A stretch of DNA of 49,153 nt, taken from assembly GCA_027068085.1 (NCBI GenBank), contig JAMOUQ010000012.1, positions 1 through 49,153 of the forward strand, read 5' to 3'. Origin of the DNA: Desulfobacteraceae bacterium (lineage in GTDB: Bacteria; Desulfobacterota; Desulfobacteria; Desulfobacterales; Desulfosarcinaceae). Positions 25,905 through 35,397 of this stretch are shown here, one piece after another. The position numbers and the translations under genes are program-made. The notes under the pieces are model-generated. The model was not told the origin of the DNA. It saw only the letters and a list, made by a program, of their open reading frames with translations, and made no database searches. Positions within the stretch are counted from its first letter, which is position 1. Every line of letters starts with the position of its first letter.

Positions 25905-26329
25905 CGCACCTCCCCCATGGCTGGTTGATCCGCTTGGCAGGATCATGGTTTAGAAAGATCGGCACAGGCAGCTGCGGCCGCCCGCGAGCGGCTCGAGCGG
26001 TCACATCTTCTGAATGCCGGGCCTGAAAAGATATTTTGACTGCAAGCAGGAGCCGGTGTCAACCATTAATCCTGTAATCCTGTCGGTCTGTCAGCGTTGG
26101 CCTTCTGCGGGTAGATTTGTAGTCGAAGGCCATGCCGGCCGGGAACCGGTTGTCTTTTGGCTCGCAGAAAAAATTCCGCAATGGCGGGAGGTGTCATTTC
26201 CGTGTTGAGAATATGCGCCGGCCTGACGTCACTTCGGGTGAGAAAACAAGGACGCCGGAAGTTCCGGATGGACTTCCCGGTTGCGTTGTCGGAGTTTTTT
26301 TAAGGCGCGCGCCAAAGCCGCTTGAATTA
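25905..26329. other. Intergenic region between fabH and acyl-CoA dehydrogenase
   Basis: About 425 nt between the start of the acyl-CoA dehydrogenase gene and the stop of fabH, both on the minus strand. Apart from the minus-strand promoter candidate at 26033-26062 I see no gene, no convincing terminator and no long repeat. Confidence 0.5.
26033..26062 (-). promoter_or_regulatory. Candidate promoter for acyl-CoA dehydrogenase
   Basis: On the minus strand TTGACA (complement of 26057-26062), an 18-nt spacer and CAAAAT (complement of 26033-26038), about 130 nt upstream of the dehydrogenase start. The -35 is perfect; the -10 matches 4 of 6. Confidence 0.35.
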
Positions 26330-27334
26330 TCATGCCCGCCTGTCGCAGGTCCATTCTATCAAAGCCGATCCCCAGGTCAAGCCGGCCCCGAAGCTTATCA
26401 GCAGGACATTGTCGCCGGGCTGAATCCGGCCGGACCGCTGGGCTTCGTCCAGGGCGATGGGAATCGAAGCCGAGGATGTATTGCCGTATTTTGAAAGGTT
26501 GACGAAGAACCGGTCCATTCCGATATCGAGTTTTTCGGCCACGGCGCGTATGATCCGGATGTTGGCCTGGTGGGGCACCACCAGAGCCACATCGTCGATT
26601 GCCAGGCCGTTTTTTTCCAGGGCCGTCATGGCGATTTTGCTGAGGCAGTTCACGGCGTGTTTGAAGAGGCGGTTGCCCTCCATCTTGAGGAAAAAGGGCT
26701 TGGCGGGCCCCATGTCGTCTATGGGCGGTTTGGAATCGTTGCCATACTCGGCATAAAGCAGATCCCACTTGGCACCGTCCGATCTCAGGTGAGTGGTCAG
26801 CACGCCGCCGGGTTCCTGTCCGGACTGCAGCAGGACGGCTCCGGCGCCGTCTCCCAGCAGCACACAGGTATTGCGGTCGTTCCAGTTGAGGATCGATGAC
26901 AGTCTTTCAACCCCGATCACCAGCACGTTGGCGGCGCCGTTGACCTTGATTGAGTTGACACCGGCCTCCAGGGCGAAGATGAAACCGGAACAGCCGGCAG
27001 AGACGTCATAGGCGGCCGCGTCGGTTATTCCGAGTTCTTTCTGGACCATGCAGGCGGCGGAAGGAAACTGGCGATCGGCCGTTACCGTGCCTACAATGAT
27101 GGTGTCTATCTCTTCCGGCCGGACCCCGGCCATGGCCAGGGCCCGGCGGGCGGCCCGTGCGCCGAGCCTGGCGGTGGTCTCGTCTTCGGTGTCACGGGCG
27201 ATGCGCCGCTGGCAGATCCCGGTGCGGCGTCTTATCCATTCGTCAGACGTCTCCACTACGGATTCCAGATCGTGATTGGTCAGCACATGGTCGGGCAAAC
27301 AGCATCCTGTTCCGGTCAAGTGGGCGTTGATCAT
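26330..27334 (-). CDS. fabH: 3-oxoacyl-ACP synthase III (FabH)
   Basis: A 334-residue thiolase-fold KAS III that condenses acetyl-CoA with malonyl-ACP to begin fatty-acid synthesis. The catalytic triad is intact: Cys in DVSAGCSGFIFAL at about residue 113, His in VVPHQANIRI and Asn in KYGNTSSASIPIAL. The N-terminal ETSDEWIRRRTGICQRRIA is a FabH signature. AAGGAAG lies ahead of the ATG. It stands alone, without fabD, fabG or acpP, so a role in another ketide or alkene pathway is possible though less likely. Confidence 0.93.
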   Translation of the reverse strand: MINAHLTGTGCCLPDHVLTNHDLESVVETSDEWIRRRTGICQRRIARDTEDETTARLGARAARRALAMAGVRPEEIDTIIVGTVTADRQFPSAACMVQKELGITDAAAYDVSAGCSGFIFALEAGVNSIKVNGAANVLVIGVERLSSILNWNDRNTCVLLGDGAGAVLLQSGQEPGGVLTTHLRSDGAKWDLLYAEYGNDSKPPIDDMGPAKPFFLKMEGNRLFKHAVNCLSKIAMTALEKNGLAIDDVALVVPHQANIRIIRAVAEKLDIGMDRFFVNLSKYGNTSSASIPIALDEAQRSGRIQPGDNVLLISFGAGLTWGSALIEWTCDRRA

Positions 27335-27669
27335 GAGGGCTTCCTTAATACGAGTTGCTTATTTGTTTACCGGCTCTCCGGGCCAACGTACACGCGCCGC
27401 TATCCATAAGCCGGCAGGGTGTCTCCGGTCCCGTTTCACTGTCCCGGCCTTGCCGGCAGCTATGGCTTTCGGTCTGCCGCGCCTTTTAATCACATTCCGC
27501 TCCGCTTGTCAAAGAGATGAAGGACCCAAGCGTGCATCGTTCTCCGGATCATGCCGACAGCCGGCAGCAGGATTTGATCATCGATGTTGTTGCCAGCAGC
27601 GGTGTGATTCTGATATCAGTGACAGGCTGCCAAAATTTCCTGAATCGGCATGCCATGGATGATTGTGTT
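27335..27669. other. Divergent intergenic region fabH / alcohol dehydrogenase
   Basis: 335 nt between divergently transcribed genes, so it should hold two promoters. I could not identify a well-spaced -35/-10 pair on either strand. An open frame extends leftwards from the dehydrogenase gene into it, but that extension looks unlike the family. Confidence 0.45.
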
Positions 27670-28629
27670 ATGCTCGCGATATGGCTTGAAAACAACAGGC
27701 TAAGCCTGCGCAACGACCTGCCGCGCCCGCAAGCCGGACCCGGCCAGGCGGTCGTGCGTGTGGATCTGGCCGGAATATGCGGCACGGACCTGGAGCTTGT
27801 GAAGGGGTATACCGGTTTTACCGGGGTGCCCGGACACGAATTCGTCGGCCGGGTGGTGCAGGCGCCGGACAGGCCTGAGCTGGAAGGCCGCAGGGTGGTT
27901 GCCGAAATAAACATTGCCTGTGGTCACTGCCACCAATGCCGCAGCGGCCGGGAGCGTCATTGCCTCCACCGGCAGGTGACAGGCATTAGGGGGGCAAACG
28001 GAGCCTTCGGCGAATATTTGAAATTGCCCGTCACCAACCTGGTAACCCTGCCCAGATCGGTCAGGCAGCGGCAGGCGGTGCTGGCCGAACCTCTTGCCGC
28101 GGTCTTGCGTATCGGCCATCAGGTGGAAATTGAGGCCGGCATGCGCATCCTGGTCATAGGGGCCGGGCCGATGGGCCAGCTGATAGCACGCTGGCTGCAG
28201 GCCTTGGGAAACCGGCCGGTTGTGGTCGCCCGCTATCCCGGTCAGCGCGGGCTGCTGGCAGACCGAGGTATCGACTGGTGTGCTGAAGATGATTTGAAGC
28301 CTTTCCGCTGGTGGGACCTGGTCATCGAAGCCACCGGCAGGCCTGAAGGCTTCAGCCTGGCCCGCAGGGCGGTCAGGGCCGGCGCAACGATAGTTGTCAA
28401 GAGCACCTACGAGGCTTCGCTCGATCTGTCTCTTGCGGAGCTGGTGGTGGACGAGATCACCCTGGTGGGTTCGCGCTGCGGAAGCCTGGAAGAGGCCGTC
28501 CGTTGGCTGGCTTCCGACAGGATCCGGCTAGACGGTCTTGTGGAGGCCGAATATCGTTTGACCGATTTTCAAAAAGCCTTCGAGCACGCCTCCCGGCCCG
28601 GAGCCCTTAAGGTCGTCTTGCATCCCTGA
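27670..28629 (+). CDS. Zinc-dependent alcohol/threonine dehydrogenase family protein
   Basis: A 319-residue medium-chain dehydrogenase. The catalytic zinc ligands appear in AGICGTDLELVKG and PGHEFVGRV, the structural zinc is bound by four cysteines in CGHCHQCRSGRERHC at about residues 83-97, and the NAD(P)-binding glycine motif is VIGAGPMGQLIARWLQ near residue 160. The enzyme is about 20-30 residues shorter than typical family members. ATG 27670 (MLAIWLENNRL) was chosen because the domain begins there; further-upstream starts add a non-homologous stretch. The substrate is not evident; sorbitol/threonine-dehydrogenase-like relatives are the nearest type. Arginine deiminase follows after 43 nt. 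Confidence 0.82.
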   Translation: MLAIWLENNRLSLRNDLPRPQAGPGQAVVRVDLAGICGTDLELVKGYTGFTGVPGHEFVGRVVQAPDRPELEGRRVVAEINIACGHCHQCRSGRERHCLHRQVTGIRGANGAFGEYLKLPVTNLVTLPRSVRQRQAVLAEPLAAVLRIGHQVEIEAGMRILVIGAGPMGQLIARWLQALGNRPVVVARYPGQRGLLADRGIDWCAEDDLKPFRWWDLVIEATGRPEGFSLARRAVRAGATIVVKSTYEASLDLSLAELVVDEITLVGSRCGSLEEAVRWLASDRIRLDGLVEAEYRLTDFQKAFEHASRPGALKVVLHP

Positions 28630-28672
28630 CGGCCATGCAGGCGGGGTATTCAATAAACAGGCAGGAGCGGCA

Positions 28673-29944
28673 ATGAAAAAAGCAGGCCGACGGGTCAGGA
28701 TAGAGGTTGATTCAGACATCGGGGAGCTCAAAGCGGTCATACTGCACCGGCCCGGACCCGAGATCGAAAACATGACTCCGGAAAATGCGGAAAGGGCCCT
28801 CTACAGCGATATTCTGAACCTGGCCGTTGCCCAGAAGGAATACGAGCAGCTGGAAGCGGTTGTGCAGGCCTGTGCCGAAACACTGCACGTACGGGTCCTG
28901 CTGGAAGATATTTTGCGGATGCCCGGCCTCAAAGAAAAGCTGGTGGTCAGGGTTTGCGAGCAGGAAAAGGCCCTGGACCTGCGGGAGGCCCTGTCCGACA
29001 TGCCGCCGGCCGAACTGGCCGGCCGGTTGATCGAGGGTGTGGTGCTGGTCCGCGACAATCTGACCCGTTATCTCAGCAAGGAGCGCTTTGCCCTTCAGCC
29101 CCTGCACAATTTTTTCTATACCCGGGATGCCGCAGTGGCCATGTACGACGAGGTTCTCATCTCTTCGATGGCAAAGGCGGTAAGGCGGCGCGAAGCCCTG
29201 ATAATGGAATCCATCTTCGATTACCATCCCCTGTTTCGGGCCAAGACCATAAACCCCGGCGGGCAGGTGTTTTTCGATCCGGCAGCCACCATCGAGGGCG
29301 GGGATGTGATCGTGGTAAGATCTGATATCCTGCTGATGGGATACAGCAGCCGGACTTCTTCACAGGGCATCGATTTCATCATCGAACGTTTGAAACGCAA
29401 GGTCCGGGGCAAAAGCCACCTGCTCGTCCAGGAGCTTCCCTCCCGGCCTGAATCCTTCATCCATATAGACATGGTTTTCACCCTTCTGGATAAAGACTGC
29501 TGCCTGGTTTATGCTCCCCTGATCGTTAAGCCGAACAAGTATCGCACCATCCACATCACCCTGGAAGGCGGGAGGGTCGCCGGCATAAGTGAAGAAGAAA
29601 ACCTCCTGCGGGCCCTGGACGGACTTGGAATGGAGCTTACCCCGGTATATTGCGGCGGCCGGGGAGACACCTGGGTACAGGAAAGGGAACAGTGGCACAG
29701 CGGGGCCAACTTCCTGGCCCTGGCCCCGGGCCGGGTGGTGGGCTACGGGCGCAATGTCTACACCATCGAAGAGCTGGACCGCCACGGTTTTGAAATCGTG
29801 ACCGCACAGCAGGCAGCCCGGGACATGGAAAACCTTCCGCGAAAATGCGCCATCACCCTGGAAGGCTCGGAACTTCCCAGAGGCGGCGGCGGCGCCCGGT
29901 GCATGACCATGCCGGTACGGCGGGCGGCGGTTGACTGGCCCTAG
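28673..29944 (+). CDS. arcA: Arginine deiminase
   Basis: A 423-residue arginine deiminase, converting L-arginine to citrulline and ammonia. The guanidino-modifying-enzyme residues are visible: FFYTRDAAVAM, ATIEGGDVIVV (Glu/Asp), FIHIDMVFTLLD (His/Asp) and the catalytic Cys in GGGGARCMTMPVRR near the C-terminus. A Shine-Dalgarno GGAG lies 5 nt before the ATG. No ornithine carbamoyltransferase, carbamate kinase or arginine/ornithine antiporter gene is adjacent, so the full ATP-yielding pathway is not encoded here; the enzyme might serve citrulline supply, acid stress or nitrogen release. Confidence 0.93.
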   Translation: MKKAGRRVRIEVDSDIGELKAVILHRPGPEIENMTPENAERALYSDILNLAVAQKEYEQLEAVVQACAETLHVRVLLEDILRMPGLKEKLVVRVCEQEKALDLREALSDMPPAELAGRLIEGVVLVRDNLTRYLSKERFALQPLHNFFYTRDAAVAMYDEVLISSMAKAVRRREALIMESIFDYHPLFRAKTINPGGQVFFDPAATIEGGDVIVVRSDILLMGYSSRTSSQGIDFIIERLKRKVRGKSHLLVQELPSRPESFIHIDMVFTLLDKDCCLVYAPLIVKPNKYRTIHITLEGGRVAGISEEENLLRALDGLGMELTPVYCGGRGDTWVQEREQWHSGANFLALAPGRVVGYGRNVYTIEELDRHGFEIVTAQQAARDMENLPRKCAITLEGSELPRGGGGARCMTMPVRRAAVDWP

Positions 29945-29959
29945 GGCCTGGGCCGGCGG

Positions 29960-31081
29960 TCAGCCTTCCAGATATTCCCGGATGATTTTCAAAACCCGGC
30001 GCAGCGGTTCGGCCGCCCCCCACAGCAGCTGATCGCCGACGCTGAAGGCGGTCAGGTAGCGGGGGCCGATGTTGAGCTTGCGTATCCTGCCGATGGGTAC
30101 CTGCAAGGTGCCGGAGACGGCCGCCGGGCTCAGCCTTGCCACCGTCTCTTTGCGTTCGTTTTCCAGGACCCGGACCCACTGGTTGTGAGCGGCCAGGATC
30201 TGCCTGATTTCATCCACGGACAGATCCTTTTTCAGCCTGATGGTGAAGGCCTGGCTGTGGCAGCGCATGGCCCCGATGCGGACACAGAGGCCGTCGATGG
30301 GGATGGGATTGTCGCTGCGGTCGAGGATCTTGTTGGTTTCGGCGTATCCTTTCCATTCTTCGCGGGTTTGCCCTGCTTCCACGGGCCGGTCGATCCAGGC
30401 GATCAGACTTGCGGCCAGGGGAGCGCCGAAGCGTTGCGTGGGAAAATCGGGATCTGAAAGGATCCGGCTGACACGCCGGTCCAGCTCCAGGATGGCGCTG
30501 GCCGGATCTTCCAGCAGGCCGGCGCAGCCGTTGCCGATGGCTGCCATCTGGGCCACCAGTTCGCGCATGTTCCGGGCGCCGGCACCGGAGGCCGCCTGGT
30601 AGGTCATGGAAGTCATCCATTCTATAAGGTCTTGGGCAAACAGCCCCCCAAGGGCCATCAACATCAGGGAGACGGTGCAGTTGCCGCCGATAAACTGCCT
30701 GAGGCCGCGGGCCAGGGCGTTTTGAATCACTTCCAGGTTTACCGGGTCCAGAACTATCACGCTGTCAGGCTCCATGCGGAGGGTTGAGGCGGCATCGATC
30801 CAGTAACCTTTCCACCCCTGGCGGCGCAGGGCGGGATAGTATTTTTCCGTGTAAGCTCCTCCCTGGCAGGATACGATGATGTCCATGCCGGCAAGGCGGT
30901 CGATGTCGGTTGCGTCCTGCACCGCCGGTGCCGGCGTTCCGATATCAGGAGCCGGTTTGCCGGCCTGGGTGGTTGAAAAGAAGAGAGCTTCGTAGCCTTC
31001 AAAATCGTTTTCGGCCCTCATCCTGTTCATCAGTACCGAGCCCACCATGCCGCGCCATCCAACGAAGCCGACTTTCAACAT
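29960..31081 (-). CDS. asd: Aspartate-semialdehyde dehydrogenase
   Basis: A 373-residue Asd reducing aspartyl phosphate to the semialdehyde for lysine, threonine, methionine and diaminopimelate synthesis. NADP-binding [17 protein letters not shown] begins the protein, the catalytic Cys is in [17 protein letters not shown] and the active-site helix includes [15 protein letters not shown]. The sequence belongs to the gammaproteobacterial/E. coli-type Asd lineage (longer, with WRGMVGS), not the Gram-positive type. ATG 31081 is spaced better from GGGAG than ATG 31087. It converges with arcA with only 15 nt between stops. Confidence 0.94.
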   Translation of the reverse strand: MLKVGFVGWRGMVGSVLMNRMRAENDFEGYEALFFSTTQAGKPAPDIGTPAPAVQDATDIDRLAGMDIIVSCQGGAYTEKYYPALRRQGWKGYWIDAASTLRMEPDSVIVLDPVNLEVIQNALARGLRQFIGGNCTVSLMLMALGGLFAQDLIEWMTSMTYQAASGAGARNMRELVAQMAAIGNGCAGLLEDPASAILELDRRVSRILSDPDFPTQRFGAPLAASLIAWIDRPVEAGQTREEWKGYAETNKILDRSDNPIPIDGLCVRIGAMRCHSQAFTIRLKKDLSVDEIRQILAAHNQWVRVLENERKETVARLSPAAVSGTLQVPIGRIRKLNIGPRYLTAFSVGDQLLWGAAEPLRRVLKIIREYLEG

Positions 31082-31154
31082 TCTCATATCTCCCGGTTAT
31101 TCGTATTATCTTTACTCTGCCATCGCAGTTTCATAAAAAGCGTCTTCTGGATTG

Positions 31155-32537
31155 TCAACCCCCCATCTGGCAACCGGCCAGCTCATGCAGCATGAGGCAC
31201 CATGCCCTCTGGCCCTTGCGGAAACTCGAGAGCCTGAAAAACTCGTTGGGGGCATGGATACACTCGTCGTCCAGGCCGAAGCCGAAACCGATGGTATGTG
31301 CTCCCAGGTATTTCAGGAACCAGCCGCAGACAGGTACGCTGAAGCCCATCCTGATATAAAGGGGCGGCCGGCGATAAATTTCCGTGAGCACCCGGGCGGC
31401 CGCCAGATTGCCGGGATGGTCATGGGCCACCCGGTACGGCAGGGCAATGCTTTCGAATTCCGTGACGGTCATATCCACCTGCCCCGGACAGCTGTCTTCC
31501 AGATGCCTGCGCAGCAGCGACCGGATCTGCTGCGGATCCTGATCGGGAACCAGACGGCAGCTGATCTTGGCATGGGCCTGGGCCGGGATGATGGTTTTGA
31601 GGCCCTCTTGCTGAAACCCGCTCCAGATTCCGTTTACATCCAGGCTGGGCCGGTACCAGGCCTGCTGCAGGGGGCTGTATCCCTTTTCTCCCCAGAGGCC
31701 CTTGAGGCCGAGATCTTCCATGTACCGGTTTTCATCGAAAGGGATCTGTTGGAGAAAGCTCGCCTCGGTTTCGGAGATCGGGTCGACGTCGTCGTAAAAT
31801 CCGGCCACGGCCACCGATCCGTCAGGGTTGTGCAGGCCGGCGATAAGCCCGGCCAGTGCATGGGCCGGATTGAGGAACGTTCCGCCGAAGGTTCCCGAGT
31901 GCACGTCCCTGGCGGCCGAGCAGATGTCGATCTGGAGCCCCGCAAGGCCCCGCAGACCCAGGATCAGGGCAGGCTGTTGAGGCCCCCACTGGACAGAATC
32001 GGCATTGAGGACCATGTCGCAGGCCAGCAGCTCGCGGTTGTTGCCGATAAGTTCCGGCATCTGAGGGCTGCCGATCTCTTCCTGGCCTTCAAAAAGGCAC
32101 TTTATGTTGACAGGCAGCCTGCCTTGGGTTGCCAGCAGGGCCCGGAGGGCGATGACGGGAATCAGCATGTTGCCCTTGTCGTCCGAGGTTCCCCGGCCTA
32201 CAATACGGTCGTTTTCGATCACGGGCGAAAAAGGCGGATGGTGCCACAGGTCCAGGGGGTCGGCCGGCTGAACGTCGAAATGGCCGTAGATCATTACCGT
32301 CGGCCTGCCGGGGGCATGAAGCCAGTCGGCATAGACGGCCGGATGCCTGCCGGTCTCGAGAAGACGGCAATTTTGCATTCCGATCTGCCGGAGTTTGTCC
32401 TTTACCCAGACGGCGGCCCGTTTGACGTCTTGTTCATGGGCCGGCAGGGCGGAGATGCTGGCAATGGCCACAAAGTCCAGCAGTTCTGCTTCGAAGACAG
32501 GCTGATTTTGATCCAGGTAATCGGACCAGGCCGCCAT
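31155..32537 (-). CDS. M20-family dipeptidase
   Basis: A 460-residue zinc exopeptidase of the M20 family, releasing amino acids from dipeptides or hydrolysing N-acyl amino acids. Metal ligands are in VMIYGHFDVQPAD (His and Asp), GRGTSDDKGN and LFEGQEEIGSP (catalytic and metal Glu). The dimerisation lid begins around DVHSGTFGG and the last ligand is near the C-terminus in DDECIHAPNEFF. The ribosome-binding site is nearly perfect (AAGGAGGT, 9 nt before the ATG), suggesting strong translation. It lies upstream of asd on the same strand, with about 70 nt between. Confidence 0.9.
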   Translation of the reverse strand: MAAWSDYLDQNQPVFEAELLDFVAIASISALPAHEQDVKRAAVWVKDKLRQIGMQNCRLLETGRHPAVYADWLHAPGRPTVMIYGHFDVQPADPLDLWHHPPFSPVIENDRIVGRGTSDDKGNMLIPVIALRALLATQGRLPVNIKCLFEGQEEIGSPQMPELIGNNRELLACDMVLNADSVQWGPQQPALILGLRGLAGLQIDICSAARDVHSGTFGGTFLNPAHALAGLIAGLHNPDGSVAVAGFYDDVDPISETEASFLQQIPFDENRYMEDLGLKGLWGEKGYSPLQQAWYRPSLDVNGIWSGFQQEGLKTIIPAQAHAKISCRLVPDQDPQQIRSLLRRHLEDSCPGQVDMTVTEFESIALPYRVAHDHPGNLAAARVLTEIYRRPPLYIRMGFSVPVCGWFLKYLGAHTIGFGFGLDDECIHAPNEFFRLSSFRKGQRAWCLMLHELAGCQMGG

Positions 32538-32741
32538 GGTGTCGTAACCTCCTTAAAGTTGTCCCGTGTTTCCGTGTCAGGGCCGCCAATACGCCTTTGC
32601 AGCTTCCGGCAGGCCCGAAAAGCGCTCAACCGAGGTTGTATGCAGGCCAGTGATGTAATACTTTTAGCAGGTGGTTACAAGTGAGAGCTTGGCAAATATT
32701 TCGATGCCTCCGTTTTCCCGTATCTTAAGGAGTGTTTCCGG

Positions 32742-34292
32742 ATGTTACGCATTTTCAAAGACGATGTGCTCGATCCTGAAAAGTTCACCATGACTCTCGA
32801 GCTCGTTCCCGGCGGAGATTCCACCGGACGCTCGGTCGATACCGTAATGGGGATTGCAGCCGATGCTTTTGCAGACGGCCGGATCTCGGCGGTGAGCATA
32901 ACCGACAACCCGGGCGGTAATCCCTCCCTGAGCCCCGATGTGATCGGCCACCGCATTTTTACAACCGGCATGGATGTTATCGTCCATTTCACATGCCGGG
33001 ACACCAACAGGGTGGGCATGGAAAGCCGGGCCCTGCAGCTGGCCATGATGGGCATGAAAAACATCCTGGCCCTGACCGGGGATTTTGCAGGCAAGGGCTT
33101 TGGCGGCCAGGGGGCACCGGTCTTCGACCTGGATTCGGTCCAGCTTCAGATCCTTCTTGGGCTGCTGAGCGAAAGGATGGAAGAAGCCGGCGACCCGGAT
33201 GGTTTTTTCACCGGCTGCGCAGTCTCACCTTTCAAGTGGACCGAAGCCGAGTCTTTTGCCCAGTACGGCAAGCTGTGCCGCAAGATCGGAGCCGGAGCCG
33301 GTTTTATTATTACCCAGCTGGGATATGATGCCGCCAAGTTCGGCGAGCTGATCAGGCTGATGGGCTTTCTCGGCCTGGATGTGCCGGTGCTGGGCTCGGT
33401 TTACATGCTGACGCCGGCCGCTGCCAGGATAATGAACGCCGGCCGGGTGCCGGGCGCCATGGTCACAAGCGGGCTGCTGGCCGAGGTGGAGAAAAGGTGG
33501 GCCGACAAGAAGGCCGGCCGGCGGTGGTCCATCGAGCAGACGGCCCGTCTGGCGGCCGTTCTCAAGGGCCTTGGATACCGGGGGATTCATATCGGCGGAA
33601 TACACAAGGATTTTGAAACCGCCGGCAGGATACTTGACCGCTTCGAGCAGATCCAGGATCAATGGAAGGATTATCTGCCCCGGTTTCGTCACGGACCGCC
33701 GGGTGGTTTCCAGGTCTTTGACTTTGACCGGACTGATGAAGATCAGGCCCCTCGTTTCGGGCGCAACCCGGAAAAGGTGCCCTTGCTGGAAAGGCTGCAT
33801 TATCTTTTTCTCAAGACGGTGCACCGTTTCTTTTTCGACCGTAATTCGGCCCTGGCCGCCGTTTCCAGGCAGTTTGCCGCCGTAATGGATGCCAGCCGCA
33901 CCGGCCGCCGGCTTGTCCACCTGGCCGAATACGGCAGCAAGCATATTCTGCTGGGGTGCCGTCAGTGCGGTGACTGCGCAATCGAGTACGCCGGTTTCCT
34001 GTGCCCCGAGGCGGGCTGTCCAAAGCATACCCGCAACGGTCCCTGCGGCGGCAGCCGGGCCGGTTGCTGCGAGGTCTTTCCGGACAGATACTGTGTGTGG
34101 TATCGTGCCTACCGCCGGATAATAGCCATGGACGGCAAGGCGGTTCACAGGGCCGGATGCGTTCCGCCAAGGTTGTGGGAACTGGATCGCAGCTCGTCCT
34201 GGCTGAATTTCCACCTTGACCGCGACCACCACGGCAGCTCCAATCAGCTGGCCCGGCGGTGCGATGTGAACGTGTGCAGCCTGAAAATCTGA
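32742..34292 (+). CDS. metF: MetF-MetV fusion: methylenetetrahydrofolate reductase
   Basis: A 516-residue protein joining a methylenetetrahydrofolate reductase barrel to the cysteine-rich MTHFR C-terminal domain. The barrel (about residues 1-300) begins with TMTLELVPGGDSTGRSV and includes SITDNPGGNP, HFTCRDTNRVGMESRALQL and ILALTGDFAGKG. The C-terminal part from about residue 365 has LGCRQCGDCAIEYAGFLCP and KHTRNGPCGGSRAGCCEVF, the signature of MetV. In several acetogens MetF and MetV are separate subunits of a ferredoxin- or NADH-linked enzyme; here they are one chain. The enzyme makes methyl-THF for the methyl branch of the Wood-Ljungdahl pathway or runs in reverse during acetate oxidation. 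AAGGAG lies 9 nt before the ATG. Confidence 0.9.
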   Translation: MLRIFKDDVLDPEKFTMTLELVPGGDSTGRSVDTVMGIAADAFADGRISAVSITDNPGGNPSLSPDVIGHRIFTTGMDVIVHFTCRDTNRVGMESRALQLAMMGMKNILALTGDFAGKGFGGQGAPVFDLDSVQLQILLGLLSERMEEAGDPDGFFTGCAVSPFKWTEAESFAQYGKLCRKIGAGAGFIITQLGYDAAKFGELIRLMGFLGLDVPVLGSVYMLTPAAARIMNAGRVPGAMVTSGLLAEVEKRWADKKAGRRWSIEQTARLAAVLKGLGYRGIHIGGIHKDFETAGRILDRFEQIQDQWKDYLPRFRHGPPGGFQVFDFDRTDEDQAPRFGRNPEKVPLLERLHYLFLKTVHRFFFDRNSALAAVSRQFAAVMDASRTGRRLVHLAEYGSKHILLGCRQCGDCAIEYAGFLCPEAGCPKHTRNGPCGGSRAGCCEVFPDRYCVWYRAYRRIIAMDGKAVHRAGCVPPRLWELDRSSSWLNFHLDRDHHGSSNQLARRCDVNVCSLKI

Positions 34293-34319
34293 CGGTATGC
34301 CGCGACGGCCCTGACCGGG

Positions 34320-34355
34320 TTGGCAAAATACGCTTGCCAAGGCCGGAACCGGCCT
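34320..34355 (+). repeat. Two abutting hairpins after metF
   Basis: TTGGCA/TGCCAA (9-nt loop) is followed at once by AGGCCG/CGGCCT (GAAC tetraloop) and then TATT. They lie about 30 nt past the metF stop. The T-run is too poor for a confident terminator; partial termination or RNA stabilisation is possible. Confidence 0.35.
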
Positions 34356-34452
34356 ATTGAGCAGACCGCTTCAGCGTAAGGGGGCACTCCCCTTGCCGGA
34401 TGATGAAACAGGAGACCGGCGGGTCTCCCCAACTTCTACGGGATGGAACGCC

Positions 34453-34911
34453 ATGAACCAAGCAAAACCTGAGATAGTGATTCCCAAGGAAAAGGCCGTG
34501 TTCTGGATGGACGCCAATGGACGCTGGCGCAACCGGCACGGCCCGTTCGCCCACAAAAAGATCATCGATTATTTCAACCGTTCCATAGGCAAGGATGAAA
34601 ACGGCTTCTTTGTCCGCCAGGACAAGGGTGATGTTATCGAAAAGGTTTATTTCCGGTATGAGGACACCGCCCTGTTCGTGGTCGATTTGGCTGACGGAGA
34701 CCCGCCGCAACTGGTCTTGAACACCGGCCGGAAGATTGCAATGAATCCGGAGAGGTTGTTCATCGAAGGTGATATTCTCTACTACCGTGATGACGATGAT
34801 AGGATCAAGTTTACCGACAGGGCGATGATGAAGATCGCAGACCGGCTGGAAGAGGAAGAGGACGGGTTGTACTTCAAGGCAGGGAAAGAGAAGATAAGAA
34901 TACCGGATTGA
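34453..34911 (+). CDS. DUF1285-like protein
   Basis: A 152-residue, charged, all-beta-looking soluble protein with no signal peptide or membrane helix. The layout FWMDANGRWRNRHGPFAHKK, then an extended region ending FVVDLADG, and a repeat-like second half (LFIEGDILYYRDDDD, DGLYFKAGKEKIRI) resembles DUF1285 proteins, whose function is unknown. This is a weak family call based on spacing of the DGRW-like and beta motifs. ATG 34453 has GGGATGG just upstream and begins the plausible domain. It is the first gene of a run with the thioesterase and the SUMF1 protein. Confidence 0.5.
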   Translation: MNQAKPEIVIPKEKAVFWMDANGRWRNRHGPFAHKKIIDYFNRSIGKDENGFFVRQDKGDVIEKVYFRYEDTALFVVDLADGDPPQLVLNTGRKIAMNPERLFIEGDILYYRDDDDRIKFTDRAMMKIADRLEEEEDGLYFKAGKEKIRIPD

Positions 34912-34957
34912 CGGCCGCCTTACAGGGGTCAAGTGCAGATAACAGGGGGAACGAGAT

Positions 34958-35377
34958 ATGACCGGAGGTGATCTTTTTTCAATCGGCATAGATGTCCGCT
35001 TCAGAGACCTGGATGCCATGGGGCATGTCAATAACGCGGTCATGTTCACCTATTTCGAGGAAGGCCGCAAACATTTTTTCTTTGGAGCCTTCAAGGGAGC
35101 GTCCCTGAAAGATTTCAACTTCATCCTGGCCAGCATAAGATGTGACTACCTGCATCCTGTCCGGCTGGAAGACAAACCCCGCCTCTGGATGTGGGTCGAG
35201 GATATCGGGAGAAAAAGCTTCAGCCTGGCTTATCGCCTGACGGCAGACGGTGACAAGGACTTCGTATTTGCCCGGGGCAGGTCGGTGCAGGTTTGCTACG
35301 ACTACAGCAGCGGCAGAAGTATCCCCGTTTCCGACAGGATGCGGGAGGTTCTCGAACAACATCGACACAGTGTTTGA
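34958..35377 (+). CDS. Acyl-CoA thioesterase (4HBT, YbgC-like)
   Basis: A 139-residue hotdog-fold thioesterase hydrolysing acyl-CoA thioesters. The family motif RFRDLDAMGHVNNAVMFTYF carries the active-site Asp and the following NN at about residues 12-31, followed by the hydrophobic strand pattern of one hotdog domain. It lies 46 nt after the DUF1285-like gene and 20 nt before the SUMF1-domain gene in one direction. Acyl chain preference cannot be read from sequence. Confidence 0.88.
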   Translation: MTGGDLFSIGIDVRFRDLDAMGHVNNAVMFTYFEEGRKHFFFGAFKGASLKDFNFILASIRCDYLHPVRLEDKPRLWMWVEDIGRKSFSLAYRLTADGDKDFVFARGRSVQVCYDYSSGRSIPVSDRMREVLEQHRHSV

Positions 35378-35397
35378 GCGTTGACCGGAGGTTGAAT

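Noticed and set aside
31152-32684. A 510-codon plus-strand open frame opposite the M20 peptidase
   Set aside because: The peptidase has full metal-ligand motifs and a near-perfect ribosome-binding site; the opposite frame has none.
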